Assembly (NCBI RefSeq): GCF_009910845.1
Contig: NZ_SIJB01000013.1
Location: forward strand, 28,413-92,412
Source: Chengkuizengella marina
GTDB taxonomy: Bacteria; Bacillota; Bacilli; Paenibacillales; KCTC-33759
DNA length: 64,000 nucleotides
Direction: 5' to 3'
The notes beneath the pieces were generated by a model that was given only the letters and a program-made list of their open reading frames with translations, had not been told where the DNA came from and ran no database searches. Position 1 is the stretch's first letter. The number at the start of each line of letters is the position of its first letter. The position numbers were made by a program, and so were the translations under genes. Shown here piece by piece: positions 38,354 to 47,772 of the stretch.

Positions 38354-39895
38354 TTGACAACATTTAATGATTTCAAGCTTGAACGATCAGTTATTCAAGC
38401 AATACAAGACTTAGGGTTTGAAGAAGCAACACCAATACAATCCCAAACGATTCCAGAAGCTTTATCAGGAACGGATTTAATTGGTCAAGCACAGACTGGA
38501 ACGGGAAAAACAGCTGCGTTTTCCATACCTTTAATTCAAAAGATTGAAAAAGAAGAGCAAAAAATTGTTTCACTTATTATGGCTCCAACCCGTGAACTCG
38601 CTATTCAGGTGGCTGAGGAAATCAATAAGTTATCCAAATTTAAGGGAATTCGTTCCTTACCTATTTATGGTGGTCAGGATATCGTAAAACAAATTCGTGC
38701 CTTAAAGAAAAAACCTCAAATTATTATTGGTACACCTGGAAGACTTTTAGATCATATTCGACGTAAGACCATAAAATTGAATGATGTTCATACTGTAATT
38801 TTAGATGAAGCAGATGAAATGTTAGACATGGGATTTATGGATGATATTCAATCCATATTAAAATTGGTGCCAGAGGAGCGTCAAACGATGTTATTCTCTG
38901 CAACAATGCCTCCTAACATAAAGAAACTTGCACAACAATTTTTAACAGATCCCAAACACATATCTGTAGCACCTAAGAAAGTAAGTTCACCTAACATATC
39001 TCAGTATTATATTGAACTTCATGAAAGACAAAAGTTTGAAGCTTTAGGTCGTTTACTTGATATGGAATCTCCTGATCTAGCCATCGTATTTGGTCGGACA
39101 AAACGACGTGTGGATGAATTATCAGAAGCCCTCAAGAAAAGAGGTTATCCAGCTGATGGATTACATGGAGATTTAACACAAAATCAACGTGATCAAGTCA
39201 TGAGAAAGTTTCGTGATGGAAGTATTGACGTATTAGTAGCTACAGATGTGGCCGCTCGTGGATTAGATGTTTCTGGTGTTAGTCATGTTATTAATTTTGA
39301 TTTGCCTCAGGATCCAGAAAGTTATGTGCATAGAATTGGTCGTACAGGTCGTGCAGGTAAGGAAGGATCTGCCTGGACATTCGTAACTCCTAGAGAAACG
39401 GATCATCTTCATTTTATCGAAAAAGTGACTAGACATAAAATATTCAAAAAGCCTTTACCTAGTTTTTCGGAAGCACTTGAAGGTAAACAAAAGATTATGG
39501 CAGAAAGATTATTAAATGTGATTCAATCTAAAGAGTTTACACAATATAAAGGAATTTCCATCCAACTATTGGAGGAATATGATTCAGTCGATATACTCGC
39601 TGCTGCATTTAAACTTCTTACTGGTGATGATAAACAAGAAGTAAGGATCCAATTAACACCTGAGGAACCGATACGAGGTAAGAAAAAAAGACAACCGTTT
39701 AGAAGACGTGTTACAAGCTCTAATAATGGTAGTTCAAAAAGTGGCGGGGGTTACAAGAGCAACTATAAAGGTAATAGTTATAAGGGTAGTGGATATAAAG
39801 GTAGCAACTCTAATTCAAAATCATCTCGCACTAACCGATTTAATGAGGGGAAAGGTGAGAAAAAACAATACCAGAAAGCAGGAAGACATATTTAA
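38354..39895 (+). CDS. cshA: DEAD-box ATP-dependent RNA helicase CshA
   Basis: 513 residues. All helicase motifs are present: Q motif GFEEATPIQ, Walker [41 protein letters not shown], and the second RecA domain with ARGLDVSGV and [10 protein letters not shown]. The C-terminus is a low-complexity Gly/Ser/Tyr/Lys tail that binds RNA. CshA works in cold-adapted RNA unwinding and in the RNA degradosome. TTG at 38354 matches the family start ([16 protein letters not shown]) and lies 12 bases after AAGGAG; the frame opens further upstream at 38222 without a family match. Confidence 0.94.
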   Translation: MTTFNDFKLERSVIQAIQDLGFEEATPIQSQTIPEALSGTDLIGQAQTGTGKTAAFSIPLIQKIEKEEQKIVSLIMAPTRELAIQVAEEINKLSKFKGIRSLPIYGGQDIVKQIRALKKKPQIIIGTPGRLLDHIRRKTIKLNDVHTVILDEADEMLDMGFMDDIQSILKLVPEERQTMLFSATMPPNIKKLAQQFLTDPKHISVAPKKVSSPNISQYYIELHERQKFEALGRLLDMESPDLAIVFGRTKRRVDELSEALKKRGYPADGLHGDLTQNQRDQVMRKFRDGSIDVLVATDVAARGLDVSGVSHVINFDLPQDPESYVHRIGRTGRAGKEGSAWTFVTPRETDHLHFIEKVTRHKIFKKPLPSFSEALEGKQKIMAERLLNVIQSKEFTQYKGISIQLLEEYDSVDILAAAFKLLTGDDKQEVRIQLTPEEPIRGKKKRQPFRRRVTSSNNGSSKSGGGYKSNYKGNSYKGSGYKGSNSNSKSSRTNRFNEGKGEKKQYQKAGRHI

Positions 39896-39904
39896 TTATA
39901 AAGT

Positions 39905-39936
39905 GGCTATTGAGTTCATTCTCAATGGCCCTATTT
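39905..39936 (+). terminator. Terminator of cshA
   Basis: 10-bp stem GGCTATTGAG / CTCAATGGCC (39905-39914 and 39921-39930), then CTATTTT. Confidence 0.75.
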
Positions 39937-39988
39937 TAAATTTATAGTACATAAATGAGTAATTCTGTAGTAAGGGGGAAGTTGATCA

Positions 39989-40699
39989 GTGCAAACGAAT
40001 GGAATTATGGGTGGTCTTTACCGAGTATCTGAATGGATCATGAGATTTTCTGTAACTAATCTTTTATGGTTGCTGTGTTCTTTACCAGTTGTTTTTTTTG
40101 TTTTAACTTCTTTACTAATGGAAGATACAAATCAATTAATAATGAATTTTATTATTATAGCAATAATTTCACCATTCACTTTATTTCCTGCTACAAGTGC
40201 TATGTTTGTAGTTGTAAGAAAATGGTTAACTGGTGAAGAGGATGCTCCATTAATTAAAACATTTTTTAAAGGATATAAAGAAAATTATGTACAGAGTATG
40301 TTAGGCGGCATCATTTATTGTATTTTATTTGCAATTATGATCGTTAATCTTAATTTTTATAATCAATATTATACAGATTTACAGTTTTTATCTATATTTA
40401 TTTTGATCCTTTTAGCTATAGCTACCATATCTCTATTTTATTTTTTCCCATTGATGGTTCATTTGCATTTGAAACTGAAAGAGTTAATTAAAAATGCTAT
40501 TGTTTTAACTGTTGGGAAACCATTATATTCTCTAGGATTAGCATTGACAAATTTTTTGATCTTGTACATAAGTTTTGAATATTTTACTTTTCTTATTATT
40601 ATTTTCATGGGAAGTGCGATGGCGTTTTGTTCTTATTACTATTTCAATATGCTTTTTCAAAAAATACAAACTATTAGGGAAAATAGTGATAGTGAATAA
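39989..40699 (+). CDS. DUF624 (YesL-like) membrane protein
   Basis: 236 residues with five or six helices. The N-terminal block GLYRVSEWIMRFSVTNLLWLLCSLPVV and the ATSAMFVVVRKWL segment are typical of DUF624, a family that often sits near carbohydrate-use genes in Bacillales. Here it stands between cshA and 6S RNA with no such genes, so its role is unclear. GTG start behind AAGGGGGA. Function unknown. Confidence 0.78.
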   Translation: MQTNGIMGGLYRVSEWIMRFSVTNLLWLLCSLPVVFFVLTSLLMEDTNQLIMNFIIIAIISPFTLFPATSAMFVVVRKWLTGEEDAPLIKTFFKGYKENYVQSMLGGIIYCILFAIMIVNLNFYNQYYTDLQFLSIFILILLAIATISLFYFFPLMVHLHLKLKELIKNAIVLTVGKPLYSLGLALTNFLILYISFEYFTFLIIIFMGSAMAFCSYYYFNMLFQKIQTIRENSDSE

Positions 40700-40770
40700 C
40701 GACTAAGTCACATCCATGATATGGCTGCCCTGCATCAATTAGTTCTGTTTTGCTAATTCATCCCTATAGG

Positions 40771-40798
40771 TTTACTTTCTTACTCGACATGATATAAT
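40771..40798 (+). promoter_or_regulatory. Promoter of 6S RNA
   Basis: TTTACT (40771-40776), 16-base spacer, perfect TATAAT (40793-40798), placing the start near 40805. Confidence 0.7.
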
Positions 40799-40804
40799 AT
40801 AAGT

Positions 40805-40996
40805 ACAACATAATCCTGCGATGTTCGTTCAGATTCTAAGTTGTTTTGAACCAATGACTGTTTCACGGGATTCCAATAAATAGTGTGGCTGTCACGCCCC
40901 AATTCAGGGGACTTCAAAAATATTGTTGAGGAAACCCACCTGCGAGAGCGGGTTCATGAAACACAGGAATCGTACGGCATAAGCGGGTATTTTTTC
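40805..40996 (+). ncRNA. ssrS: 6S RNA
   Basis: About 190 bases that look like 6S RNA, which binds housekeeping RNA polymerase by mimicking an open promoter. The conserved arms are present: GATGTTCGTT near the 5' end (40820-40829) and CGTACGGCATAAGC near the 3' end (40972-40985), which pair in 6S RNAs from many phyla. The termini also pair (ATCCTGC with GCGGGTAT) and a T run (40991-40996) ends the RNA. Internal hairpins such as CCCACCTGCGAGAGCGGGTT are visible. A good promoter lies at the right distance. A spurious ORF covers the other strand. Confidence 0.85.
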
Positions 40997-41130
40997 AAGA
41001 AAAAAATGTAAAAAAACCCCAAAAATACTAAAAAAAGTATTTCTGATGGACCTATCATTATAAAATGATGATTCATTTGGTCCTATCTTTATGTTGCTGA
41101 ATAGATGCAAAAATATATGGAGGTGCTAGA

Positions 41131-41835
41131 ATGAATAACATTCTTAAAATCAGCTTCTTAGCATTCCTAAGCTTTTCGCTTTTGTTCAGTCCATTAATGT
41201 CCACTCAATCCCATGCTTTTACTGAACAAATTATGGATGTTGGAGCTAAAGGTCAAGACGTAATTGATTTGCAAAAACGTTTAAAATATATTGGTTTTTA
41301 TGCTGGAGAAATTGATGGTATTTACGGTTCACAAACAAAAGAAGCAGTTAGGAATTTTCAAGCGAAATTTGGATTGGAACATGTAGATGGTGTTGCAGGA
41401 GAGAAAACAAAAGATATGCTTTTAAAGGCATCTAAAGATTTATATCTTCTTCCAGCAGCATCTAACTTGAATAAAGAATTTAGTGCACAAGATATTCAAT
41501 ATATGGCACAAGCTGTATATGGTGAAGCTAGAGGGGAATCGTATGAAGGTAAAGTTGCTGTTGCAGCTGTTATTTTAAATCGTGTTGAACATCCTGATTT
41601 TCCTAATACTGTTAACGGTGTAATATTTGAATCAAGAGCATTTACAGCTGTAGCTGATGGCCAAATTTGGTTAGAACCTGATGCAGAGGCCTATAAAGCT
41701 GTATATGATGCAATAAATGGTTGGGATCCTACCTATGAATCTATCTATTACTTCAATCCAGATACTGCTACTAGTGAATGGATTTGGAGCCGCCCACAAA
41801 TTACGAAAATTGATAATCACATTTTCGCTTATTAA
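41131..41835 (+). CDS. sleB: SleB-like spore cortex-lytic / cell-wall hydrolase
   Basis: 234 residues: Sec signal peptide (1-30), a peptidoglycan-binding domain (about 35-95, GQDVIDLQKRLKYIGFYAGEIDG) and a hydrolase_2 (CwlJ/SleB) catalytic domain (about 115-234) beginning MAQAVYGEARGESYEGKVAVAAVILNR, here split as AVYGEARGESYEGK and VAVAAVILNRV; the Glu in YGEARG is the expected catalytic residue. SleB is a lytic transglycosylase that opens the cortex in germination. The usual operon partner ypeB is absent here, so this could be a SleB paralogue. ATG behind GGAGG. Confidence 0.85.
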   Translation: MNNILKISFLAFLSFSLLFSPLMSTQSHAFTEQIMDVGAKGQDVIDLQKRLKYIGFYAGEIDGIYGSQTKEAVRNFQAKFGLEHVDGVAGEKTKDMLLKASKDLYLLPAASNLNKEFSAQDIQYMAQAVYGEARGESYEGKVAVAAVILNRVEHPDFPNTVNGVIFESRAFTAVADGQIWLEPDAEAYKAVYDAINGWDPTYESIYYFNPDTATSEWIWSRPQITKIDNHIFAY

Positions 41836-41904
41836 TACTACTACACTTTTTCTTCGTTCTGAATTTTGATAAGATAATATAAATGAGGAACGGGGGAAAT
41901 TCAA

Positions 41905-42285
41905 ATGCTAAAAAGAACTTTAATAGGATTATTTAGAAGCTTTGAGCAAACTGGTGATAAGGCTAAATATCCAGGTCTTGAAACCAGAACTTATAAATTA
42001 TCTAAAGATAAATTATGGGACGAGCTAATTTATGTTTTAAAACACAATAAATTTAAAGTGGTTCATGAAGTCAAAAGTGTTGGAGAATTGATCATAGAAA
42101 AAAGAACAATATCAGGAAGAGTACAGGACGTAACCATTACTTTATATGATATTAACCCAATTAAAACAGCGATTGACATTTATTCAGCATCAAGAGGAAA
42201 TTTTGGGGATTTGGGTTCTAATTATCGAACGATATTGGATCTTTTAAAATTGATCGATCAAAAGTTTGCAGAATATAAGGAATAA
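41905..42285 (+). CDS. Hypothetical protein, DUF1499-like
   Basis: 126 residues without membrane helix or signal peptide. The C-terminal half (IDIYSASRGNFGDLGSNYRTILDLLKLID) resembles the ending of DUF1499 proteins, in which a Ser-Arg...GD.G.N..R pattern precedes the last helix; the N-terminal half is less clear. Function unknown. It starts with ATG behind AACGGGGGA, 70 bases after the SleB-like gene, and ends at a strong terminator, so the two may be one transcript. Confidence 0.55.
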   Translation: MLKRTLIGLFRSFEQTGDKAKYPGLETRTYKLSKDKLWDELIYVLKHNKFKVVHEVKSVGELIIEKRTISGRVQDVTITLYDINPIKTAIDIYSASRGNFGDLGSNYRTILDLLKLIDQKFAEYKE

Positions 42286-42295
42286 TGAAAATGTA

Positions 42296-42335
42296 AACAG
42301 CTAGAGGTGAGAAAATCCTTCTAGCTGTTTTTTTT
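42296..42335 (+). terminator. Terminator after the DUF1499-like gene
   Basis: 10-bp stem AACAGCTAGA / TCTAGCTGTT (42296-42305 and 42320-42329) followed by six T. Confidence 0.88.
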
Positions 42336-42381
42336 AATGTATAGATACGAATGTTGCTCTGTTATATTGGTTAAGTTAAAG

Positions 42382-42900
42382 TTATACTAATTTTTTTACT
42401 GCCTGAATTGCTTCTTCGTAATTTGGATGATCCGTCATTTCTTTTAAGTACTCTGTATACTGAATTGTATTATTTTCATCAAGTACAAAAATCGATCTCA
42501 TGTCTAAACGAATTTCTTTAATTAATACGCCAAAAGCTTCACCAAAAGAATTGGTTTTATAGTCTGATAAAGTAACAACTTTATCTACTTCAGCAGCTCC
42601 ACACCAGCGAGCTTGTGCCATAGGAAGATCTGCACTAATGGTTAAGATAACTACATTGTCACCAAGTTCAGCAGCAGCCTCATTAAATTTACGAGTTTGT
42701 GCATCACAAACTCCAGTATCTATAGATGGAACTACACTAATTAATTTCACCTTTCCATTATATTCAGAAAGTGAAACCTCGGTAAATAAGTCTTTGTTTA
42801 CTTTAAAATCTGGAGCTTTATCTCCAACTTTTAATTCAGGTCCGATTAATGTAAGTGGGTTCCCTTTCACTGTAGCTACTCCGGTACGTTCTTGCGTCAC
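42382..42900 (-). CDS. tpx: Thiol peroxidase Tpx
   Basis: Atypical two-cysteine peroxiredoxin of about 172 residues that reduces hydroperoxides with thioredoxin. The peroxidatic Cys is in PSIDTGVCDAQTRKF and the resolving Cys in RWCGA, the spacing of the Tpx family. GTG at 42900 is chosen because AAGGAGG lies 8 bases upstream; the TTG at 42906 is too close. Single gene. Bacillus tpx belongs to the Spx/stress response, but no operator is visible here. Confidence 0.95.
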   Translation of the reverse strand: MTQERTGVATVKGNPLTLIGPELKVGDKAPDFKVNKDLFTEVSLSEYNGKVKLISVVPSIDTGVCDAQTRKFNEAAAELGDNVVILTISADLPMAQARWCGAAEVDKVVTLSDYKTNSFGEAFGVLIKEIRLDMRSIFVLDENNTIQYTEYLKEMTDHPNYEEAIQAVKKLV

Positions 42901-42992
42901 AATCAATTCCTCCTTATAATATGTAGTAGAAAAACATCTTCTTAATTATAAACATTCTAAATAACGTTTGTCCAATAAAAAGGAGCAAAAAG

Positions 42993-43595
42993 ATGATATT
43001 TTTGCGTTTTGAAAGTTTTCGTGAATACTTAAAATTTTACCCAGTAACTGCTGCTCTTTTAGGGCTCAATGTAATGATGTTCATCATTACATTTATTCTT
43101 TCATTTTTTTATGGTGAAGTAGTGTCATTGTTTTTATTAGGTGCATTAATATATCCTTCTGAAATTTCAGATTTGTGGAGAATCATTAGTTCAATGTTTT
43201 TGCATGGAGGTTTTGAGCATTTACTTTTTAATGGGTTTTCTTTGTTTTTATTTGGGCCTGCATTAGAAAGATTATTAGGTAAATTGAAATACAGTGTGGT
43301 ATATTTTTGTAGTGGTATTGTGGGGAATGTAATTAGTATTGCAGTTTATGGTACAGAACTATTTTCAGTAGGTGCTTCTGGAGCAATCTATGGACTATTG
43401 GGTGCTTACTTATTTATTGTTGTGTATTTAAAACATAGGATCGACCCTCAATCAAGAACTACGGTCATTGTTATATTATCAGTAGGCATGATTTATTCTC
43501 TTTTCAATGAAAATGTAAATATATATGCCCATTTAGGAGGGTTAGCTGCTGGTTTTGTAATTTTTTCATTACTGATAAGAAAAAATCATAATTAA
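42993..43595 (+). CDS. Rhomboid family intramembrane serine protease
   Basis: 200 residues, six helices. The catalytic serine is in VGASGAIYGLLGA and the catalytic histidine in IYAHLGGLAAGF; the L1-loop block RIISSMFLHGGFEHLLFNGFSL includes the oxyanion His and Asn. This is the minimal six-helix bacterial rhomboid, cleaving transmembrane substrates within the bilayer. ATG behind AAGGAG. It lies between tpx (opposite strand) and a LysR gene. Substrates unknown. Confidence 0.93.
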   Translation: MIFLRFESFREYLKFYPVTAALLGLNVMMFIITFILSFFYGEVVSLFLLGALIYPSEISDLWRIISSMFLHGGFEHLLFNGFSLFLFGPALERLLGKLKYSVVYFCSGIVGNVISIAVYGTELFSVGASGAIYGLLGAYLFIVVYLKHRIDPQSRTTVIVILSVGMIYSLFNENVNIYAHLGGLAAGFVIFSLLIRKNHN

Positions 43596-43671
43596 GAAAT
43601 TCATTCTAGAAATTTTATTGTAAAATTTATAAAAACAAAAAAATTTGAATTAGACTTTGGAGAGATTGATA

Positions 43672-44568
43672 TTGGAACTTAGACAATTAATATATTTTGT
43701 GAAAGTGGCAAACAAACAACATGTTACAAAAGCTGCGGAAGAACTTCATGTAGCTCAATCAGCAGTCAGTCGTCAAATTCATCAATTAGAAGAAGAATTA
43801 GGTGTTAAGCTGTTTATTCCTAAGGGAAGAAATTTGCAATTAACGCCTGTAGGTAGACTTTTTTTAAGAAGAATGGAATCGATTATTAGTCAATTTGATA
43901 AAGCAGTGGAGGAAGTCCATGAGTTTATGGACCCTGAATTAGGTGAAATTAGGTTAGGATTTCCTCATAGTTTAGGGGTGGATTTTGTTCCACTATTGGT
44001 ATCAAAGTTTAAAAGGGATCATCCGAATGTGAAATTTAGATTTAAACAAGGAAAATACAATACATTATTAAAATCTTTAAAAACAGGAGATATTGACTTG
44101 GCTTTAATCTCTCCTTTTCCAGAAGATGATGAATATGTTACAGGTGAGGTATTGTTAACAGAAGAATTATTTGCAATCCTTCCCCCAGACCATGTTTTGT
44201 CAAATGAAAAAGAAATTCGCTTAGGCCAACTGAAAGATGAATCGTTTGTTTTGTTTAATGAGGAATATTCATTACGTACGATTGTATGGGATGCATGTGA
44301 AAATGCTGGGTTTACACCTAATATAGGGTTTGAGGGAGAGGAAACAGACACAATTAGAGGTTTGGTGGCTGCGGGTATGGGAGTAAGTTTGTTACCAGAA
44401 ATGGCTTTAAAAAGCTCTTTAACTTCTTTACAACCTGCAAAAATTAAAGTGATTGATCCAAATGTTAATCGTACGATCGGTATTATTCACCGAAAAGATG
44501 AAAAACTTCCCCTTGTGGCAGATTTTTTCAAACGTTTTATTACAGAAAATTTTAAAGGTTATAAATAA
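43672..44568 (+). CDS. LysR family regulator, GltC-like
   Basis: 298 residues. The N-terminal DNA-binding domain (ELRQLIYFVKVANKQHVTKAAEELHVAQSAVSRQIHQLEE, seen in blocks ELRQLIYFVKVANKQHV and LHVAQSAVSRQIHQLEEELG) and the effector domain are close to Bacillus GltC, the activator of gltAB for glutamate synthesis. gltAB is not in this window, so the target remains open. TTG at 43672 follows GGAGAG by 7 bases and matches the family start MELRQL; the frame opens at 43657. It shares a bidirectional terminator with yugP. Confidence 0.88.
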   Translation: MELRQLIYFVKVANKQHVTKAAEELHVAQSAVSRQIHQLEEELGVKLFIPKGRNLQLTPVGRLFLRRMESIISQFDKAVEEVHEFMDPELGEIRLGFPHSLGVDFVPLLVSKFKRDHPNVKFRFKQGKYNTLLKSLKTGDIDLALISPFPEDDEYVTGEVLLTEELFAILPPDHVLSNEKEIRLGQLKDESFVLFNEEYSLRTIVWDACENAGFTPNIGFEGEETDTIRGLVAAGMGVSLLPEMALKSSLTSLQPAKIKVIDPNVNRTIGIIHRKDEKLPLVADFFKRFITENFKGYK

Positions 44569-44595
44569 AAATGTATTGTTGAAATTGAAAAAAGT

Positions 44596-44622
44596 AAAAA
44601 ACCGCTCATTGGCGGTTTTTTT
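44596..44622. terminator. Bidirectional terminator between lysR and yugP
   Basis: AAAAACCGC / GCGGTTTTT stem (44597-44605 and 44612-44620) with T runs on both strands; the genes converge on it. Confidence 0.88.
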
Positions 44623-44643
44623 AGGTTAAGCATGGTATTTTAT

Positions 44644-45336
44644 TTATTCCCTGTTATTGAATAATATTAAAATGTATTTAAGTAATTCAAGTAAAGCAAC
44701 CAAAGCAGATGCTACGTAAGTTAATGCAGCCGCATTCAGTACTTTTGATACACCACGTTCTTCTTGATTGCTAATATATCCTTCAGAAACCATAATAGCT
44801 CTTGCTCTATTACTAGCATTAAATTCAACAGGCAACGTTACCAATTGAAAGGCAACGGCTAGCGAGAAGAAAATTACTCCAGCTAAGATTAATCCCGTAG
44901 CTTGAAACAAAAATCCACCAATTAATAAAAATGGCGCAGCTCCAGACGTGAAATTAACTGCTGGAAACATTTTGTGACGTAAGACAAGCATTGGGTAACT
45001 GACACTATGTTGAATGGCGTGTCCTACTTCATGACAAGCTACAGACACTGCTGAGATAGATCTTTGATTATAAACGGGTTCAGATAAACGAACTACTTTT
45101 TTCATTGGATCATAATGATCAGATAATACCCCTTTAACGGGTTCAATTGCTACGTCATACAATCCATTAGCATCTAACATTCTCCTAGCTGCTTCATAAC
45201 CGGTTAATCCTGAAGAATTGGCAACTTTTCCCCATTTATTAAAAGTTCCTTTAACTCGAAATTGAGCCCATATTGTAACACCAAATGCAATTAATATGAG
45301 TACATCCATATACCAATAAGTTAATGAAAAAAACAT
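44644..45336 (-). CDS. yugP: YugP-like zinc metallopeptidase
   Basis: 230-residue membrane protein of the neutral zinc metallopeptidase family 2 (YugP). The zinc motif HEVGHAIQH is at about 105-113; helices flank it at the N-terminus (about 5-22) and in the second half (about 120-165 and 205-225). The EFNASNRA block near 175 carries the third ligand. Active site faces the membrane or outside; substrates are not known. ATG behind GGAGGG. Single gene, upstream of a MerR gene on the same strand. Confidence 0.9.
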   Translation of the reverse strand: MFFSLTYWYMDVLILIAFGVTIWAQFRVKGTFNKWGKVANSSGLTGYEAARRMLDANGLYDVAIEPVKGVLSDHYDPMKKVVRLSEPVYNQRSISAVSVACHEVGHAIQHSVSYPMLVLRHKMFPAVNFTSGAAPFLLIGGFLFQATGLILAGVIFFSLAVAFQLVTLPVEFNASNRARAIMVSEGYISNQEERGVSKVLNAAALTYVASALVALLELLKYILILFNNRE

Positions 45337-45392
45337 TTTTGTTTTCCCTCCATTGTAGTTATAACTTAAAGAAGACGAACGATCCCACTAAT

Positions 45393-45827
45393 TTACATTA
45401 ATGGTCCTTTATTTAGAAGAAATAATAATGCTTCCATACATGCTGCGGTTTGTGGTGTAAGATGTTTATAAATATTCTTTGCTTGATTCGGTTTTAAATT
45501 CTCAATGACAGGACTTAATTCCTTGACATCCTTTTCCACTAATTTTAAATGGTCTTGAAAAGATTTTAGTTTTTCTTTGATTAAAGTATCTTCAGTAATT
45601 ATATCTAATTGATCAAGTGTATGTTTTATTTCATCTAAAGAGTATTTGTCTTTCTTCAACATTTCAATACGTTTTAATCGTTGTAAAGTTTCATCATTAT
45701 ATAATCGATAATTGCTTTTTTCCAAACGCTTAATGGGATGTATAAGACCTAGTTTTGTATAATAATCAATGGTTCTGGAGCTAACACCAGCTTTTTTGGA
45801 TAACTCCCCAATTTTATAAAGCTTCAT
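45393..45827 (-). CDS. MerR family transcriptional regulator
   Basis: 144 residues. N-terminal winged helix domain (YKIGELSKKAGVSSRTIDYYTKLGLI, seen as YKIGELSKKAGVSSRTIDYY) followed by a dimerising coiled coil (about 78-110) and a short C-terminal helix region without the cysteine cluster of metal sensors. So a small-molecule or protein-sensing MerR is more likely. ATG sits behind GGGG. It lies 56 bases upstream of yugP on the same strand, and may control that gene or itself. Confidence 0.85.
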   Translation of the reverse strand: MKLYKIGELSKKAGVSSRTIDYYTKLGLIHPIKRLEKSNYRLYNDETLQRLKRIEMLKKDKYSLDEIKHTLDQLDIITEDTLIKEKLKSFQDHLKLVEKDVKELSPVIENLKPNQAKNIYKHLTPQTAACMEALLFLLNKGPLM

Positions 45828-46284
45828 ATCCCCATGTCATATCACCTCACATACAAATACTTTATTCATTAAAGGTAACCCTTTGTTTAAATATGATAAA
45901 TACTTATATTATAGTATTTACAGTAGCTTTAAATTAAAATCCACTTTTTATTTGTATAACCAAAAATCAATGCCATTTTTAGAAGTTATCATTTATAAAA
46001 CATCCTCATCATTCTTACTTGTTTACCATAATCAAATTGGAGTGTATCACAATATAAACTTTGCGTGTATATCTTTATGATAATAAATCCCAACGATCCA
46101 GTCAAACGTTTAGGATTAAATATCATAATGTATTCAATAATGTTAGGTAAAATTGATTTTTGACCCTTACTATTAAAATTAACATACTATGTTATATATA
46201 TTGTTTTTCTTCTCTAAACACGAACTATACCCAATAAAATACAGTTTAATTTTCGCAATTAGAACAAAAAATTTAAAAAAAGTA
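45828..46284. other. AT-rich intergenic region between merR and amt
   Basis: About 450 bases between divergent genes. A 65-codon frame at 45883-46080 has no ribosome binding site or family and is likely spurious. Apart from the amt promoter and operator annotated downstream, I see no RNA gene or strong hairpin. Confidence 0.45.
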
Positions 46285-46313
46285 TTGTCAAAATCACTTC
46301 ATACCTCTATAAT
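46285..46313 (+). promoter_or_regulatory. Promoter of amt
   Basis: TTGTCA (46285-46290), 17-base spacer, TATAAT (46308-46313): close to consensus for the housekeeping sigma factor. Start expected near 46320. Confidence 0.85.
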
Positions 46314-46334
46314 GACAATAAGATTATCAAAAGA

Positions 46335-46351
46335 TGTTAAATTAACTTACA
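46335..46351 (+). promoter_or_regulatory. GlnR/TnrA box in the amt leader
   Basis: TGTTAAATTAACTTACA matches the GlnR/TnrA consensus TGTNA-N7-TNACA at every fixed position. It lies about 15 bases downstream of the expected start of transcription, where a bound GlnR would block RNA polymerase, so nitrogen-excess repression is the likely mode. Confidence 0.8.
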
Positions 46352-46374
46352 TCAAAATTGAGGAGTGATTATGA

Positions 46375-47646
46375 ATGGATTTAACAACGATCGGTTTAAA
46401 TTCAATTTGGCTAATGTTAGCTACGATTTTAGTCATTTTTATGCAAGGTGGATTTATTTTATTAGAAGCTGGTTCAACAAGAATGAAAAATGCTGGACAT
46501 GTTGCAGGTAAAACTATTTTTACGTTTGGAATCGCAACGTTAGTATTTTGGGCAGTTGGATATGGATTAATTTATGGTGGTGACGGAAATGCATTTATTG
46601 GATGGGGAGATTTCTTTTTAAATCCAAGTCCAGAAGCAGTTGAAGGCGATGCTTATCCTACTACAATCGATTTCATGTTCCAATTGGCATTTGCAGGAAT
46701 TGCATTAACGATTGCATGGGGTGGGTTTGCAGAAAGAGGTAAGTTAGCTGCATACTTAATATTTTCTGTATTATTTATTGCATTGGTATACCCAGTAGTT
46801 GCTCACTGGATTTGGGGAGGCGGTTGGTTATCTGACCATGGAAAACAAGACTTTGCAGGTTCAACCGTTGTTCACTTAACAGGTGCAATGGCAGCTTTAG
46901 CGGCAACTATTCTTTTAAAACCTAGAATAGGTAAATTTAATAAGGATGGTTCTGCAAACGAAATTCATGGACATAACCAAGTATTTACTGCTTTAGGTGT
47001 TTTGATTTTATGGGTAGGTTGGTTTGGATTTAATGCTGGGAGTACTTTAGAAGTTGGAAAAGCTTTCTTTGGATATGTTGCATTAAATACGCAATTGGCT
47101 GCTGGTGCAGGTGCGATTGCTGCATTATTAATTGCTTGGGCAATCACAGGAAAAGCAGATGTACCTACAATGCTAAATGGTGCTTTAGCAGGTTTAGTAG
47201 CAATTACAGCATCTTGTGCGTTTGTTGATCCATGGGCAGCAGTCGTAATCGGAATCATTGCAGGATTATTAGTGTTTGGAAGTATGAAGTTCTTTGAAAA
47301 ATTAAAAATTGACGATCCAATATTTGCATTATCTGTACATGGCGCAGCAGGCGTTTGGGGAACAATTTCCACTGGTTTATTTGCTACAGAAACATTAGCA
47401 GTGGAAACATTGGATTGGGGTCAAGCTGGTTTATTCTATGGTGGAGGATTTAGTCAATTGGGCGTTCAGATCATGGGTGTTGCAACTTCAGGTGCATTTG
47501 CATTTGTTGCTTCTTTCATTATTCTTGCCATTATGAAAGCTGTTATGGGATTACGTGTTACAGAAGAACAAGAAATTATCGGTTTAGATTTAAGTGAACA
47601 TGGAAGTTATGGATATCCTGAGCAAGTTAAACAGTCTATGAACTAA
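46375..47646 (+). CDS. amt: Ammonium transporter (Amt/NrgA)
   Basis: 423 residues, 11 helices, ammonium channel of the Amt/Rh family. Family blocks include MQGGFILLEAGSTRMKNAGH near the start (20 residues), WGGGWL and DFAGSTVVHLTGAMAAL in the pore region, and the twin histidines in the segments DFAGSTVVHLTG and ALSVHGAAGVWG. ATG at 46375 is nine bases after AGGAG. Controlled by a strong promoter and a GlnR/TnrA box. The usual partner, the PII-like glnK/nrgB, is missing; a GlnD-like nucleotidyltransferase gene follows 126 bases later. Confidence 0.96.
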   Translation: MDLTTIGLNSIWLMLATILVIFMQGGFILLEAGSTRMKNAGHVAGKTIFTFGIATLVFWAVGYGLIYGGDGNAFIGWGDFFLNPSPEAVEGDAYPTTIDFMFQLAFAGIALTIAWGGFAERGKLAAYLIFSVLFIALVYPVVAHWIWGGGWLSDHGKQDFAGSTVVHLTGAMAALAATILLKPRIGKFNKDGSANEIHGHNQVFTALGVLILWVGWFGFNAGSTLEVGKAFFGYVALNTQLAAGAGAIAALLIAWAITGKADVPTMLNGALAGLVAITASCAFVDPWAAVVIGIIAGLLVFGSMKFFEKLKIDDPIFALSVHGAAGVWGTISTGLFATETLAVETLDWGQAGLFYGGGFSQLGVQIMGVATSGAFAFVASFIILAIMKAVMGLRVTEEQEIIGLDLSEHGSYGYPEQVKQSMN

Positions 47647-47772
47647 TAATAATTGTAAAATAAACAACTATAAAATAAACAACTGTAAAAGAAACTATAT
47701 GATTTGTTAGAATAGAAAAGTAGGAACACATTTTCAATAAGGAATTTGTAACAAAGCAGGGGGATGGAAGAC

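Noticed and set aside
40904..41110. 68-codon minus-strand frame
   Set aside because: It lies across the 3' half of the 6S RNA and its terminator; the RNA explains the sequence better.
45883..46080. 65-codon frame between merR and amt
   Set aside because: No ribosome binding site, Tyr/Ser/Phe-rich as expected of random AT-rich DNA, no family and no terminator.
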